64,000 nt of DNA from GCA-002733465 sp965230525 (lineage in GTDB: Bacteria > Pseudomonadota > Gammaproteobacteria > Enterobacterales > Kangiellaceae): the NCBI GenBank assembly GCA_965230525.1, contig OZ246008.1, positions 1,240,001-1,304,000 on the forward strand, given 5' to 3'. The position numbers and the translations under genes were made by a program. Below the pieces are notes generated by a model, which was not told the origin of the DNA, did no database searches, and saw only the letters and a list, made by a program, of their open reading frames with translations. Shown in pieces: positions 55,174-63,507 of this stretch. The stretch's first letter is position 1, and each line of letters starts with the position of its first letter.

Positions 55174-55754
55174 ACTTAAATGACGCCATTCAAGTGTCGA
55201 GAAAAACCAAAGAAACATCCATTGAGCTAGCGCTAAATATTAACGGGAGCCAGCAAGTCAAAATTGATACCGGAATTGGTTTTTTTAATCACATGCTTGA
55301 GCAATTGGCTAATCACGCTCGCTGGGATCTAAGTATCAAAGTGAGCGGTGACCTCGAAGTTGACGACCATCATACCGTTGAGGATGTAGCAATTTGCATC
55401 GGGGGCGCGCTTCAACAAAGTTGGCGAAAGCTGAGTTCGATGAAACGCTATGGCCAGCGACTCTTACCTATGGATGAAGCCTTGATTATGGCTACAGTCG
55501 ATATTTCCGGACGCGGCATTTATGTCGGTGAACTCGATTTTACTCGCGAAACAATCGGTGCCATGAGTACCGAAATGTTCGAACATTTCTTCAATACCTT
55601 GGCGCTGAATGCCGCGATGACATTGCACATTAAACCGATGTATTTTCGAAATAACCATCATTTAGTCGAGGGGTGTTTTAAATCAGTGGCGTATGCATTA
55701 AACGAAGCTTTAAGTGCGTCAAGTGGTGAAAATACCACTAAAGGGAGTTTATAG
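55164..55754 (+). CDS. hisB: Imidazoleglycerol-phosphate dehydratase (monofunctional HisB)
   Basis: 196 residues from ATG 55164, with a GGAG site, overlapping the end of hisC by 10 bp. Only the dehydratase domain is present: GFFNHMLEQLANHA, the manganese-binding DDHHTVED (67-74), DISGRGIYVGEL, FEHFFNTLALNAAMTLH, and NNHHLVEGCFKSVAYAL. The N-terminal HAD histidinol-phosphatase domain of enteric HisB is absent, which makes the HAD domain on HisC the best candidate for that step. Confidence 0.95.
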   Translation: MSINLNDAIQVSRKTKETSIELALNINGSQQVKIDTGIGFFNHMLEQLANHARWDLSIKVSGDLEVDDHHTVEDVAICIGGALQQSWRKLSSMKRYGQRLLPMDEALIMATVDISGRGIYVGELDFTRETIGAMSTEMFEHFFNTLALNAAMTLHIKPMYFRNNHHLVEGCFKSVAYALNEALSASSGENTTKGSL

Positions 55755-55757
55755 GTT

Positions 55758-55829
55758 GTGAACTTTTCTAACACTAAATTAAAACGGATTCAGCGGATTC
55801 GACGTAAACGAAAAGAGCGACGCTTATGA
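55758..55829 (+). CDS. Possible 23-codon basic micro-ORF before hisH
   Basis: Starts at GTG 55758, preceded by AGG, and ends at TGA 55827-55829, overlapping the hisH ATG (55826). About 11 of 23 residues are Lys or Arg, with the run RRKRKERR. It may be a translational-coupling ORF for hisH or an artefact of a gap between genes. I cannot support a product. Confidence 0.25.
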   Translation: MNFSNTKLKRIQRIRRKRKERRL

Positions 55830-56446
55830 ATGACTTACCGCTACGAAAAAATGCTAAAAAAGTATTAATTGTTGATACTAAAGCCGGAAATCTATTTAGC
55901 TTAAAAGCGGCCATTGAACGGCTTGGATTTGCTGTTAGCATTTCCGATAAGCCAATCGCTGAAAATTTCGACGCTATTGTAATTCCAGGACAAGGGCGTT
56001 TTGGTACGGTGATGAGCAACCTTAATAAAAGTGGCTGGGTAAGCTATTTAAAAAGCGCGTTTGACTTGCAAATTCCAATGTTGGGTATTTGTGTCGGGAT
56101 GCAAATCTTTTTCGAGGGAAGCGAAGAGGACCCCGAAGCGGTCGGGCTAGGTTGGCTTAAGGGGCGCGCAGAAAAACTCGATTTTCCGAAAAAGCCAATG
56201 GTCGGTTGGGCGAGACTAAACAGCGAAGTTTGGTCTGAGGCAATCGTATATTTTGTTAACAGTTATGCGATAAAGCAAAGTGAATACAGTATTGCTACAA
56301 CCACTTATGGTGAGACCTTTTGCGCAGCAGTTCGACAAGGCAGTTTTATTGGAGTGCAATTTCATCCAGAAAAATCGGGGAGTCAAGGTAGTGAGTTAAT
56401 CAACCAAGCGTTGACCCAGGCAATCCATTTAGTGGAGAAAAAATAA
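55826..56446 (+). CDS. hisH: Imidazole glycerol phosphate synthase, glutaminase subunit HisH
   Basis: 206 residues. Class I glutamine amidotransferase with nucleophile Cys89 (GICVGMQ) and the His180/Glu182 pair (QFHPEKS). GQGRFG supplies the oxyanion strand. The motif normally read PHMGWN is KPMVGWARLN here, and VHSY is VNSY. It delivers ammonia to HisF and overlaps the hisF start (TAATG). Confidence 0.92.
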   Translation: MNDLPLRKNAKKVLIVDTKAGNLFSLKAAIERLGFAVSISDKPIAENFDAIVIPGQGRFGTVMSNLNKSGWVSYLKSAFDLQIPMLGICVGMQIFFEGSEEDPEAVGLGWLKGRAEKLDFPKKPMVGWARLNSEVWSEAIVYFVNSYAIKQSEYSIATTTYGETFCAAVRQGSFIGVQFHPEKSGSQGSELINQALTQAIHLVEKK

Positions 56447-57216
56447 TGAGTGATGAAAATAGCCTATTACCCAGAGTGATTGTTTGTCTTGATGTTGATA
56501 AAGGTCGTGTGGTTAAAGGTACTAATTTTAAGCAGTTACGTGATATGGGCGATCCCGTTGAACTTGCTGTTGAATACGAACAACAGGGCGCAGATGAGTT
56601 AGTCTTTTTGGATATTTCAGCTAGTAATGAGCGTCGACCAACGGCGTTAAAGTTAGTGACCGATATTGCGCGTCATCTTTCGATTCCATTTACCGTTGGT
56701 GGTGGATTAAAAAAGCTTGATGACGTTAAGGCTTTTCTTGATGCTGGTGCCGATAAGGTCGCCTTAAATACTACCGCAGTACTGGCTCCAGATATTATCG
56801 ACCAAACTGCTCTTGCTTATGGTAGTCAGTGCGTTGTGGTTGCAATTGATGTCAATGCAGAATCATCACAACATCGCTTTTATATTAACGGTGGTCGAAC
56901 TTTGGTTGATAAAGATTTTTTCGCTTGGACTCGAGAGGTTGCGGACCGAGGAGCTGGTGAAATTTTGTTAACCGCAATGCATAAAGATGGTACCGGTAGT
57001 GGCTTTGATACTGAGTTAACCAAGACCATTAGTAACCAAGTTCCGGTGCAAGTGATTGCCTCGGGTGGGGCTAAAAATGCTAAACATTTTGTTGAGGCAT
57101 TTAATCAAGGAGCCGATGCTTGTTTAGCTGCTGGAATGTTTCATTCAGGCGACTATACAGTTACCCAAGTAAAAGAATATATGACAAAAAATGGGATTAC
57201 CACGCGCTTGTCGTAA
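56446..57216 (+). CDS. hisF: Imidazole glycerol phosphate synthase, cyclase subunit HisF
   Basis: 256-residue TIM barrel. Catalytic Asp16 (CLDVDKGRVVKGTNF) and Asp135 (VVAIDV), the first phosphate site FTVGGGL, and the second phosphate site VIASGGA near the C-terminus are all present. It converts PRFAR with ammonia to imidazoleglycerol phosphate and AICAR. It comes before hisA, unlike the usual hisH-hisA-hisF order. Confidence 0.94.
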   Translation: MSDENSLLPRVIVCLDVDKGRVVKGTNFKQLRDMGDPVELAVEYEQQGADELVFLDISASNERRPTALKLVTDIARHLSIPFTVGGGLKKLDDVKAFLDAGADKVALNTTAVLAPDIIDQTALAYGSQCVVVAIDVNAESSQHRFYINGGRTLVDKDFFAWTREVADRGAGEILLTAMHKDGTGSGFDTELTKTISNQVPVQVIASGGAKNAKHFVEAFNQGADACLAAGMFHSGDYTVTQVKEYMTKNGITTRLS

Positions 57217-57257
57217 TCTTATTCATTCACTCTGACTAATAAAAACTAGGTAAATTT

Positions 57258-58499
57258 ATGTTAATTCCTTCAATCGATTTAATGAATGGTAAAGCAGTTC
57301 AATTAAAACAGGGGCAGGCTAAAGATAAGGTCGTTGAACGCGAAGATGTGTTTGAACTACTTGAAGAGTTTTCACTGTTCGGCGAAGTGGCCATCATCGA
57401 CTTAGATGCAGCGCTAGGTAAAGGTGATAATAAAGCACTAATTAAACAATTGCTTAAAAAAAGAGCCTGTCGAGTCGGAGGCGGGATCCGCGATTTTGAT
57501 ACGGCGCAGGAATATATTAAAGCCGGTGCAAGTAAAATAATCATAGGTACTAATTGCCGAAAAAGTTGGGTTAAAAAGTTGTCAAAAGATGCATTAATTT
57601 TTGCCATTGATGCAAAAGGTGATTATTGGTCTACCCAAGGCTGGCAAACCACAGAAGGAGAAAAAGTACTCGATCTTATTCCTGAGCTGGCAAAACATTG
57701 CAGTGAATTTTTATACACCCAAGTGGAAAAAGAGGGCCTATTGCAGGGGCTGGATAGAAAACGAAATCAGCAAATAATCGAGGCGTCACCCATTCCAGTG
57801 ACTATTGCAGGTGGCATAACCACCCTGGAAGATATTCAATGGTTCACCAAGCTTGGTGCAAACGGACAGATTGGCATGTCTATTTACACCGGCAAGTTAT
57901 CATTAGTTGACTGCTTTTTGACCCAAGTCGATTTCGAAAAGCTTGAGCTTATTCCAACCATTGTTCAGGATGTTGATACAGAGAAGGTATTGATGCTGGC
58001 CTATTCTAATCGTGAATCGTTAACTCATGCACTCGAATCTCGAACTGGTTCTTATTGGAGTCGTAGTCGAAATGAATTATGGCAAAAAGGATTGACCAGT
58101 GGAAATCAGCAACAACTGATTCAGGTCGATGTGGATTGTGATGGTGATTCGCTATTGTTTAGAGTAAAACAGCGAGGAAATGCATGCCATTTTGAACGCT
58201 ACAGTTGCTTTGCTTCTCAAAAGAAACCATTTGATCTTAATCGTTTAAGTGAACTATTAATAAAGAGAAAGGCGTTATTACCTGAAAGTTCTTTTACTAC
58301 CAGCTTATTTAAGTCGGCGGATTTTCGTGCCGAAAAAATTCTAGAAGAAGCGCAAGAGTTAATTGATGCGCAAAGCTTTGAAGAAGTGAGATGGGAAGCT
58401 TCCGATCTAATCTTTTTTGCACTGGTCGATGCGCTAGCCAAAGGCGTCGAAATTGAAAATATAGTATCTGAATTGCGAGGTCGATTTAATGATAATTAA
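57258..58499 (+). CDS. hisA: Trifunctional HisA-HisI-HisE fusion
   Basis: 413 residues catalysing three consecutive steps: phosphoribosyl-ATP pyrophosphohydrolase (HisE), phosphoribosyl-AMP cyclohydrolase (HisI) and ProFAR isomerase (HisA). Residues 1-225 are a HisA TIM barrel: IPSIDLMNGKAVQL with catalytic Asp7, RVGGGIRDF, and Asp118 (AIDAKGDYW). The usual CTDISRDGT motif is replaced by YTQVEKEGLLQG, resembling eukaryotic HisA from memory. Residues 232-325 are HisI, with Mg/Zn motif DVDCDGD (291-297) and Zn ligands Cys294, Cys310, Cys317. Residues 348-410 are HisE (EEAQELI, EASDLIFFALVDAL). The last codons overlap hisD by 11 bp. Confidence 0.9.
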   Translation: MLIPSIDLMNGKAVQLKQGQAKDKVVEREDVFELLEEFSLFGEVAIIDLDAALGKGDNKALIKQLLKKRACRVGGGIRDFDTAQEYIKAGASKIIIGTNCRKSWVKKLSKDALIFAIDAKGDYWSTQGWQTTEGEKVLDLIPELAKHCSEFLYTQVEKEGLLQGLDRKRNQQIIEASPIPVTIAGGITTLEDIQWFTKLGANGQIGMSIYTGKLSLVDCFLTQVDFEKLELIPTIVQDVDTEKVLMLAYSNRESLTHALESRTGSYWSRSRNELWQKGLTSGNQQQLIQVDVDCDGDSLLFRVKQRGNACHFERYSCFASQKKPFDLNRLSELLIKRKALLPESSFTTSLFKSADFRAEKILEEAQELIDAQSFEEVRWEASDLIFFALVDALAKGVEIENIVSELRGRFNDN

Positions 58500-59694
58500 A
58501 GCGCAGCAGTGGCAGCGAAAAAACCTGAATAACGATCCAAAACTGGCACAAAAAGTTTCTCAAATGCTAGCCACAATTGAGTCACAGGGCGACCAAGCTA
58601 TTCAAGCGATGTCGAACGAGTTTGATCAACAAGAAGTCATTGAGATCGAGTTAAAGCCATTTGATGAATATCAAATTGAGACAGATTTGGCAGAGGCTAT
58701 AAAACTAGCCGCCAAACGTATCGAACGATTTGCCTGTTTCCAAAAGAAGACTATTTCGAGTGCTTCGTTTGCCGACGAATACGGTGAATACCAGCAGGTT
58801 GTCGAGCCGATTGAGCGTGTTGGCGCTTACATTCCTGGTGGACGCTTTCCATTAATTTCCACTGCGCTAATGACTTTAATACCTGCTAAAGTCGCCGGTA
58901 GTAAAGTGCGTATCGCATGCTCTCCTTCAGACAATCCTGCCTTGCTCGCGGCAGCTTCTCTTGCCGGAGCGACAAAATTTATTCGCATAGGTGGTGTTCA
59001 AGCGGTTGCCTCGCTGGCTTTAGGTTATGCAGATGAAAAGCCGGTTGACGTGGTTGTAGGGCCCGGCAATGCTTGGGTTAATGAAGCCAAAAAACAGGTA
59101 CAAGGTAGAGTAAAAATTGATGGATTAGCAGGGCCCAGTGAGCTTTTAGCTTTGTGTGATGGGAAACAACCGATTGAATGGCTGGCGCTGGATGCACTTG
59201 CACAAGCGGAACATGATCCCATGGCCTGTTCGCTCATTGTTAGTGACGATTCTAATTGGCTAGTTTCAATGTTGAGCTTCTTAGAGGAGCAGCCAGCCAC
59301 GCAGGAATTATTGGCAAACCAGCAAATCGAACTAATCTTTGCAGAAAATACTCAAGATTTAGTCGCTTTCAGTGAAAAGTATGCGCCTGAACATCTAATG
59401 CTGTGCCATGAACAAATAAAGTCAGAGTCTCTCACTAATTATGGCTCTCTATTTATTGGTGCAAATAGCGCTGTCGCTTTGGGCGATTATATTAGCGGGC
59501 CAAATCATACTTTACCCACCCTTGGTAATGCCAGGCAGAACGGCGGGCTAAATGTAAATACCTTTTTACGTTTGTTAACGACTCAAAAAATATCCGATCA
59601 AGGCAGACAGGTTCTGTCTAAAAGTGCGGCGCATCTAGCTGATGCCGAAGGGCTTGGTTATCACAGCAAGAGTCTTAAGATTAGAATTCAGTAG
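58489..59694 (+). CDS. hisD: Histidinol dehydrogenase
   Basis: Oxidises histidinol to histidine in two steps. 401 residues, somewhat short of the ~434 in E. coli. Zinc ligands Gln239/His242 (AQAEHDP), Asp333 (GDYISGPNHTLPT) and His392 (EGLGYH), and catalytic Glu301/His302 (YAPEHL) are present, as is NAD segment GPGNAWVNEAK. It is the last gene of the operon; in most bacteria hisD follows hisG. Confidence 0.95.
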   Translation: MIIKAQQWQRKNLNNDPKLAQKVSQMLATIESQGDQAIQAMSNEFDQQEVIEIELKPFDEYQIETDLAEAIKLAAKRIERFACFQKKTISSASFADEYGEYQQVVEPIERVGAYIPGGRFPLISTALMTLIPAKVAGSKVRIACSPSDNPALLAAASLAGATKFIRIGGVQAVASLALGYADEKPVDVVVGPGNAWVNEAKKQVQGRVKIDGLAGPSELLALCDGKQPIEWLALDALAQAEHDPMACSLIVSDDSNWLVSMLSFLEEQPATQELLANQQIELIFAENTQDLVAFSEKYAPEHLMLCHEQIKSESLTNYGSLFIGANSAVALGDYISGPNHTLPTLGNARQNGGLNVNTFLRLLTTQKISDQGRQVLSKSAAHLADAEGLGYHSKSLKIRIQ

Positions 59695-59726
59695 TGGTTG
59701 TTAGGACTTATCAAAATTCTACTTAA

Positions 59727-60143
59727 TTAGTCATATTTTTCGTTCATACAGCGATAGGACTCGGCGATAAGCTGCTTTAATATTTCTAAATCAATGTCCG
59801 CAAGCTTATTGATGTTGAGACAGGACTTTCCGTGTTTGTGTTTTCCTAGTTTGGCGAGCAACTCGTCAAACTTTTCAAAACCATTCATCAAATAAACACT
59901 AATGTAGTTTTTTCTTGGAGAAAATCCTGTTTTCATCCAGTCGCCCTCGCGACCACTAGCATACACGTAATGATAGCTTCCAAAGCCAACTATCGCTGAG
60001 CCCCACATCACTGCGGGCTCTTTGGTGATCGAAGAAAATAGCTCAAGTAAGGTGAGAGAGTCTTGTTTTCTTATGGGGTGCTGTATCGTTTCAATAAACT
60101 CACTGGGTGATTGTTGATTTGGTACCGTTTTAAGTTCACTCAT
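59727..60143 (-). CDS. DUF1801 domain protein
   Basis: 138 residues from ATG 60143 with GAGGAA upstream; the frame opens at 60158 but that would place the start inside the ribosome-binding site. EPAVMWGSAIVGFGSYHYVYASGREGDW and KHGKSCLNINKLADIDLEILKQLI are typical of the DUF1801 (YdhG-like) family, possibly iron-binding or stress-related. Its role is unknown. It ends 32 bp from hisD, with which it converges. Confidence 0.8.
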   Translation of the reverse strand: MSELKTVPNQQSPSEFIETIQHPIRKQDSLTLLELFSSITKEPAVMWGSAIVGFGSYHYVYASGREGDWMKTGFSPRKNYISVYLMNGFEKFDELLAKLGKHKHGKSCLNINKLADIDLEILKQLIAESYRCMNEKYD

Positions 60144-60163
60144 AAAATGTTTCCTCAAGTAAA

Positions 60164-60703
60164 TTAAAATGAAGATCCGGGTTGTGCCAGAAACTCAATT
60201 TCTTGTGGTGTTGATTTTCGACCGAGCACCTTATTTCTGTGTGGGTAGCGAGAAAACTGCTTAATAATGTCTCGGTGTTTTATTTCAAACGCTAGATTAT
60301 TCTCCAGACCAGCATCGCGGAATAGTTCAACCGCTTTATCATGAATAATCAAAGACTCTGAATGCATAAAGGGCATATAAAGAAAACTTTTCTTTCGGTC
60401 AGAGAGTTGCGAGTCGAAGCCTTGCGATATTGCGTGCTGAGCAAGTGATAAGGCTAAACTGTCAAACTCAAAAGCTTGGGCTGAATCACGGAACATGTTG
60501 CGTGCAAATTGGTCGAGGATGATCACCTCGGCAAGGCTTCCTTCAGCGGTTTCTCGCCAGTGATAAAGCTCGCAACGACTTGCTGATTGGAAAATTGAGT
60601 GAAAGCGTTGTCTAATTTGTTGGTCAAACGCATCGTCCTTTTTAAACCAATATTTGGAATCTATCTCGTTGAACCAAAAATCAATAATTTCTTGAGCCTT
60701 CAT
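60164..60703 (-). CDS. DUF924 family protein
   Basis: 179 residues. The DUF924 signature is intact: EIIDFWFNEID, WFKKDDAFDQQIRQRF, EVIILDQFARNMFRD, FLYMPFMHSESL, and FSRYPHRNKVLGR. Predicted all-helical (TPR-like) cytosolic protein of unknown function. It precedes the DUF1801 gene by 20 bp on the same strand. Confidence 0.88.
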   Translation of the reverse strand: MKAQEIIDFWFNEIDSKYWFKKDDAFDQQIRQRFHSIFQSASRCELYHWRETAEGSLAEVIILDQFARNMFRDSAQAFEFDSLALSLAQHAISQGFDSQLSDRKKSFLYMPFMHSESLIIHDKAVELFRDAGLENNLAFEIKHRDIIKQFSRYPHRNKVLGRKSTPQEIEFLAQPGSSF

Positions 60704-60746
60704 GGTCTCTCCTTTCTATCGAGCATGTTAATCGATAAATTGTTAG

Positions 60747-63056
60747 TCAGGGTTTAATGGTTGGTCTATCACTGTCTAAAAACAATAATAAGGGCGGCAA
60801 CAATAAGAAATCAACGATTAAAGCAAATACTAATGTTATTGCCATTAGCATACCAATCGCAGCGGAGGTATTCATATGTGAAACAGCTAAAATCATAAAG
60901 CCGCCTGACAGCACCACAGTGGTAGTCAATAGTGCTTTTCCGACTCGCGCAAATGTGAGTTTTATTGCGTCTGGCGTCGCTAACCCTGATTGTTTGGCCA
61001 CTCGGTATTTATGTAAAAAGTGCACAGTGTCATCAACGACAATGCCAAGAGTAGAACAAGCAACAATTGAAAGGGATATATCAACGTAACCGTACATTAG
61101 TCCCCAAAGACCGTATGCCATTGCCGCAGGAATGATATTGGGGACCAGACTTATAAAGCCATATTTGAAAGAGCGAAATATGATCATCAAAATAGCTGAA
61201 ATCCCAAGCAATGCGATTAATGTGCCGACTAGCAAGCTACTAATATTACGTTGTGCAATGTGGGCAAATACCATCCCAAGCCCGGTGGCTTCAGATGTAT
61301 CGAGTGACGGCGCATTAGACACTAACCATTGCTGCGCTTTAGCGTCCAAGGCAAGCAACTCGTCTGAGCCTGCATCAGTCACGCTCACACTAAATCTGGT
61401 CGCGTCTTTATGAATGGTGACTAAATTATTTAATCCCAATTCAGCGGGCAATCCGAATTCGTAAAAAAGCAAATACTGAGCTGCCAGATCACTTGAGGTT
61501 GGTATTTTCAGTTGCGCTTCTTGGTCATTATGCATGGTTCGATTTAACTCTTTCATCAAACGACTAAAACTAGTGACTTTGACAACTTTTGATTGTGTCA
61601 GAAACCATTGCTCGAACTGGTCGAGCTGTTGCAAATACTGAGGTGAAAATATGCCTTCTGGAGAGTTTGACTTTATTGAGTATTCGAGAGAATTGACCCC
61701 TGTTAAATAACCATCGACTTTTCGCACCAGCTTTACAACTTCAAATGTTTGATCAAAGTATTGCGCCCAATTGTCGGAAAGCTTGTTTTTTGAAATTGAA
61801 AAGGTCAACAAAACCACCGTAGTGAGCATGCCTGCAAACAGCCAATAACGCTTTTGAATTACCCAATGAGCAAACACTTGAAAGTCCATGGATACACTCG
61901 AAAGAAACGATTTTTTCTCGGGCAACTTTATTAACAATGCTGGTAACAAAAACAGGCTCAGCACTAAAGCGACAAATACGCCAAACGCCACCATGTTCCC
62001 TAAGTCTTGATAGGGAGGAGAAGAAGAAAAATTTAAGGTTAAGAAGCCAATAATTGTGGTGATACTCGTCACTAGCACAGGCATAAAATTTAACCTTAAA
62101 CTTTCCAACAATGCTTGCCTTTGCGCTTGGCCTGCATGTCGAAATTGATAGTAACTCGTTAAAATGTGTACGCTATCGGCAACCATAATTGAAAGTAAAA
62201 TACTTGGCGCAAATCCAGCGATAGGAGTAAGTACAGGCGATAGCCAACCAAACAATCCAAATGTGATCAACAAGCAAGTACTAATCAAAATAAAAACCGC
62301 AACCGTTCCGCTCAGTCGCTTCAAAAACAAAATGAGTCCGATAAAGATCAAGAAATAACTGATCGGTACTAGCGTGGTTAAATCATTGGCCACCGCGCTT
62401 GCTAAGGTGGCATTAAATGCAGTGGAGCCCCCGTTATCAATTTTAAACTGAGGGTAGCTCGCTCTTAACTGATTTCTTAGTGACTCCACTTCTTTTGTTA
62501 CTAATATAGAAGCATTTTTGGCGGTTTTATCTAGTCGAAGATTGATTACTATGACGCTTAATTTTCCGTCTGCGGTAATCAGCGATTGAACCAACCGACT
62601 TTCCGAGAGGGCGATTTGTTTTATTTTTGCAAGCTCGATAGCGTCTAATGAAGCCGCATCTTCAACTAAATATCGAGTCTCGATTTCATCGTTTTTTGAG
62701 CGGGTATATTGATAGTTGGTGAGCGAAGATACGCGGTAGGCACCGCTCACTTGCCAAGCAAGTTCCGTCGCTTGTTCTATCAGTTTGAGACCTTGATGTG
62801 TAAAAAGATCGTTAGTCTTAGCTTCGACCACCAAAGTGGCCGAATCTGACCTGACATAGTTGTCTTCAAAGGCTTCAAAAGCTAGAAGTTGTGGGTTGTC
62901 TTTACTTAGATAAACTCTAAAGTCATTACTGATAGTTAGCCGCGGAAGGCCGAGTGAAAGCAAGACTAACAGCAATAAACTACAAACAATGATTTTCTTA
63001 GGGTTATCTACAATCCAGCAGAAAAGTCGCTCACGCGAGTTTAGGTTTTGGTTCAT
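60747..63056 (-). CDS. RND/MMPL superfamily exporter
   Basis: 769 residues with about twelve membrane segments in two halves. Each half has one helix, a large extracytoplasmic loop, and five more helices. Characteristic segments are APSILLSIMVADSVHILTSYYQFRHAG (first half) and LGIVVDDTVHFLHKYRVAKQSG (second half), where the Asp of VVDDTVH suits proton coupling. Related MMPL proteins move lipids or hopanoids. The substrate is unknown. It stands alone upstream of DUF924. Confidence 0.85.
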   Translation of the reverse strand: MNQNLNSRERLFCWIVDNPKKIIVCSLLLLVLLSLGLPRLTISNDFRVYLSKDNPQLLAFEAFEDNYVRSDSATLVVEAKTNDLFTHQGLKLIEQATELAWQVSGAYRVSSLTNYQYTRSKNDEIETRYLVEDAASLDAIELAKIKQIALSESRLVQSLITADGKLSVIVINLRLDKTAKNASILVTKEVESLRNQLRASYPQFKIDNGGSTAFNATLASAVANDLTTLVPISYFLIFIGLILFLKRLSGTVAVFILISTCLLITFGLFGWLSPVLTPIAGFAPSILLSIMVADSVHILTSYYQFRHAGQAQRQALLESLRLNFMPVLVTSITTIIGFLTLNFSSSPPYQDLGNMVAFGVFVALVLSLFLLPALLIKLPEKKSFLSSVSMDFQVFAHWVIQKRYWLFAGMLTTVVLLTFSISKNKLSDNWAQYFDQTFEVVKLVRKVDGYLTGVNSLEYSIKSNSPEGIFSPQYLQQLDQFEQWFLTQSKVVKVTSFSRLMKELNRTMHNDQEAQLKIPTSSDLAAQYLLFYEFGLPAELGLNNLVTIHKDATRFSVSVTDAGSDELLALDAKAQQWLVSNAPSLDTSEATGLGMVFAHIAQRNISSLLVGTLIALLGISAILMIIFRSFKYGFISLVPNIIPAAMAYGLWGLMYGYVDISLSIVACSTLGIVVDDTVHFLHKYRVAKQSGLATPDAIKLTFARVGKALLTTTVVLSGGFMILAVSHMNTSAAIGMLMAITLVFALIVDFLLLPPLLLFLDSDRPTIKP

Positions 63057-63507
63057 TGATTAATCACAACGCAAAAGTTCGCTCTTGATAGTACCTCAAT
63101 TCTTATCCAAGGCCGAGTGGTAGTATCGTCCTTGTCTGAGTGATGATTGATGATTTGCAAGGATAGAAAGCGCACAATTTGGGTTAAACCATTGTATTTT
63201 CGAGTTTTTGTGGATTATTTACCAAGATTTTGCGATGCAACATAACTATACTCTCGCTCCGACCAGTTGCAACTTGACCCTACTTTTAAGAGCCTGTTGG
63301 TGCGAGGTTGTGTGTTAAATGATCTGAGGATCACCGCACATTCGTACAAGCTAATGGGGCTTTTGTCTAAAATAAATTGCAATTGTCGAACTTTTTAGTT
63401 TAATTGTTAGGTCAGCAAGAATTAAGTAGTTATTTTATTAGTGCTTAGAGACAAATGGTAATCACCTGTCTAGCGCTCGATACACAATTTAGAATCTGGG
63501 AGTGGAT
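63057..63507. other. 451-bp gap between the RND exporter and the S41 lipoprotein
   Basis: No gene or strong hairpin seen. One near-DnaA box (TGTGGATTA, 63209-63217, one mismatch) is isolated and probably chance. The promoters for both divergent genes must lie here. Confidence 0.4.

Noticed and set aside
63209..63217. DnaA-box-like TGTGGATTA near the window end
   Set aside because: One mismatch and isolated; expected by chance at this frequency.
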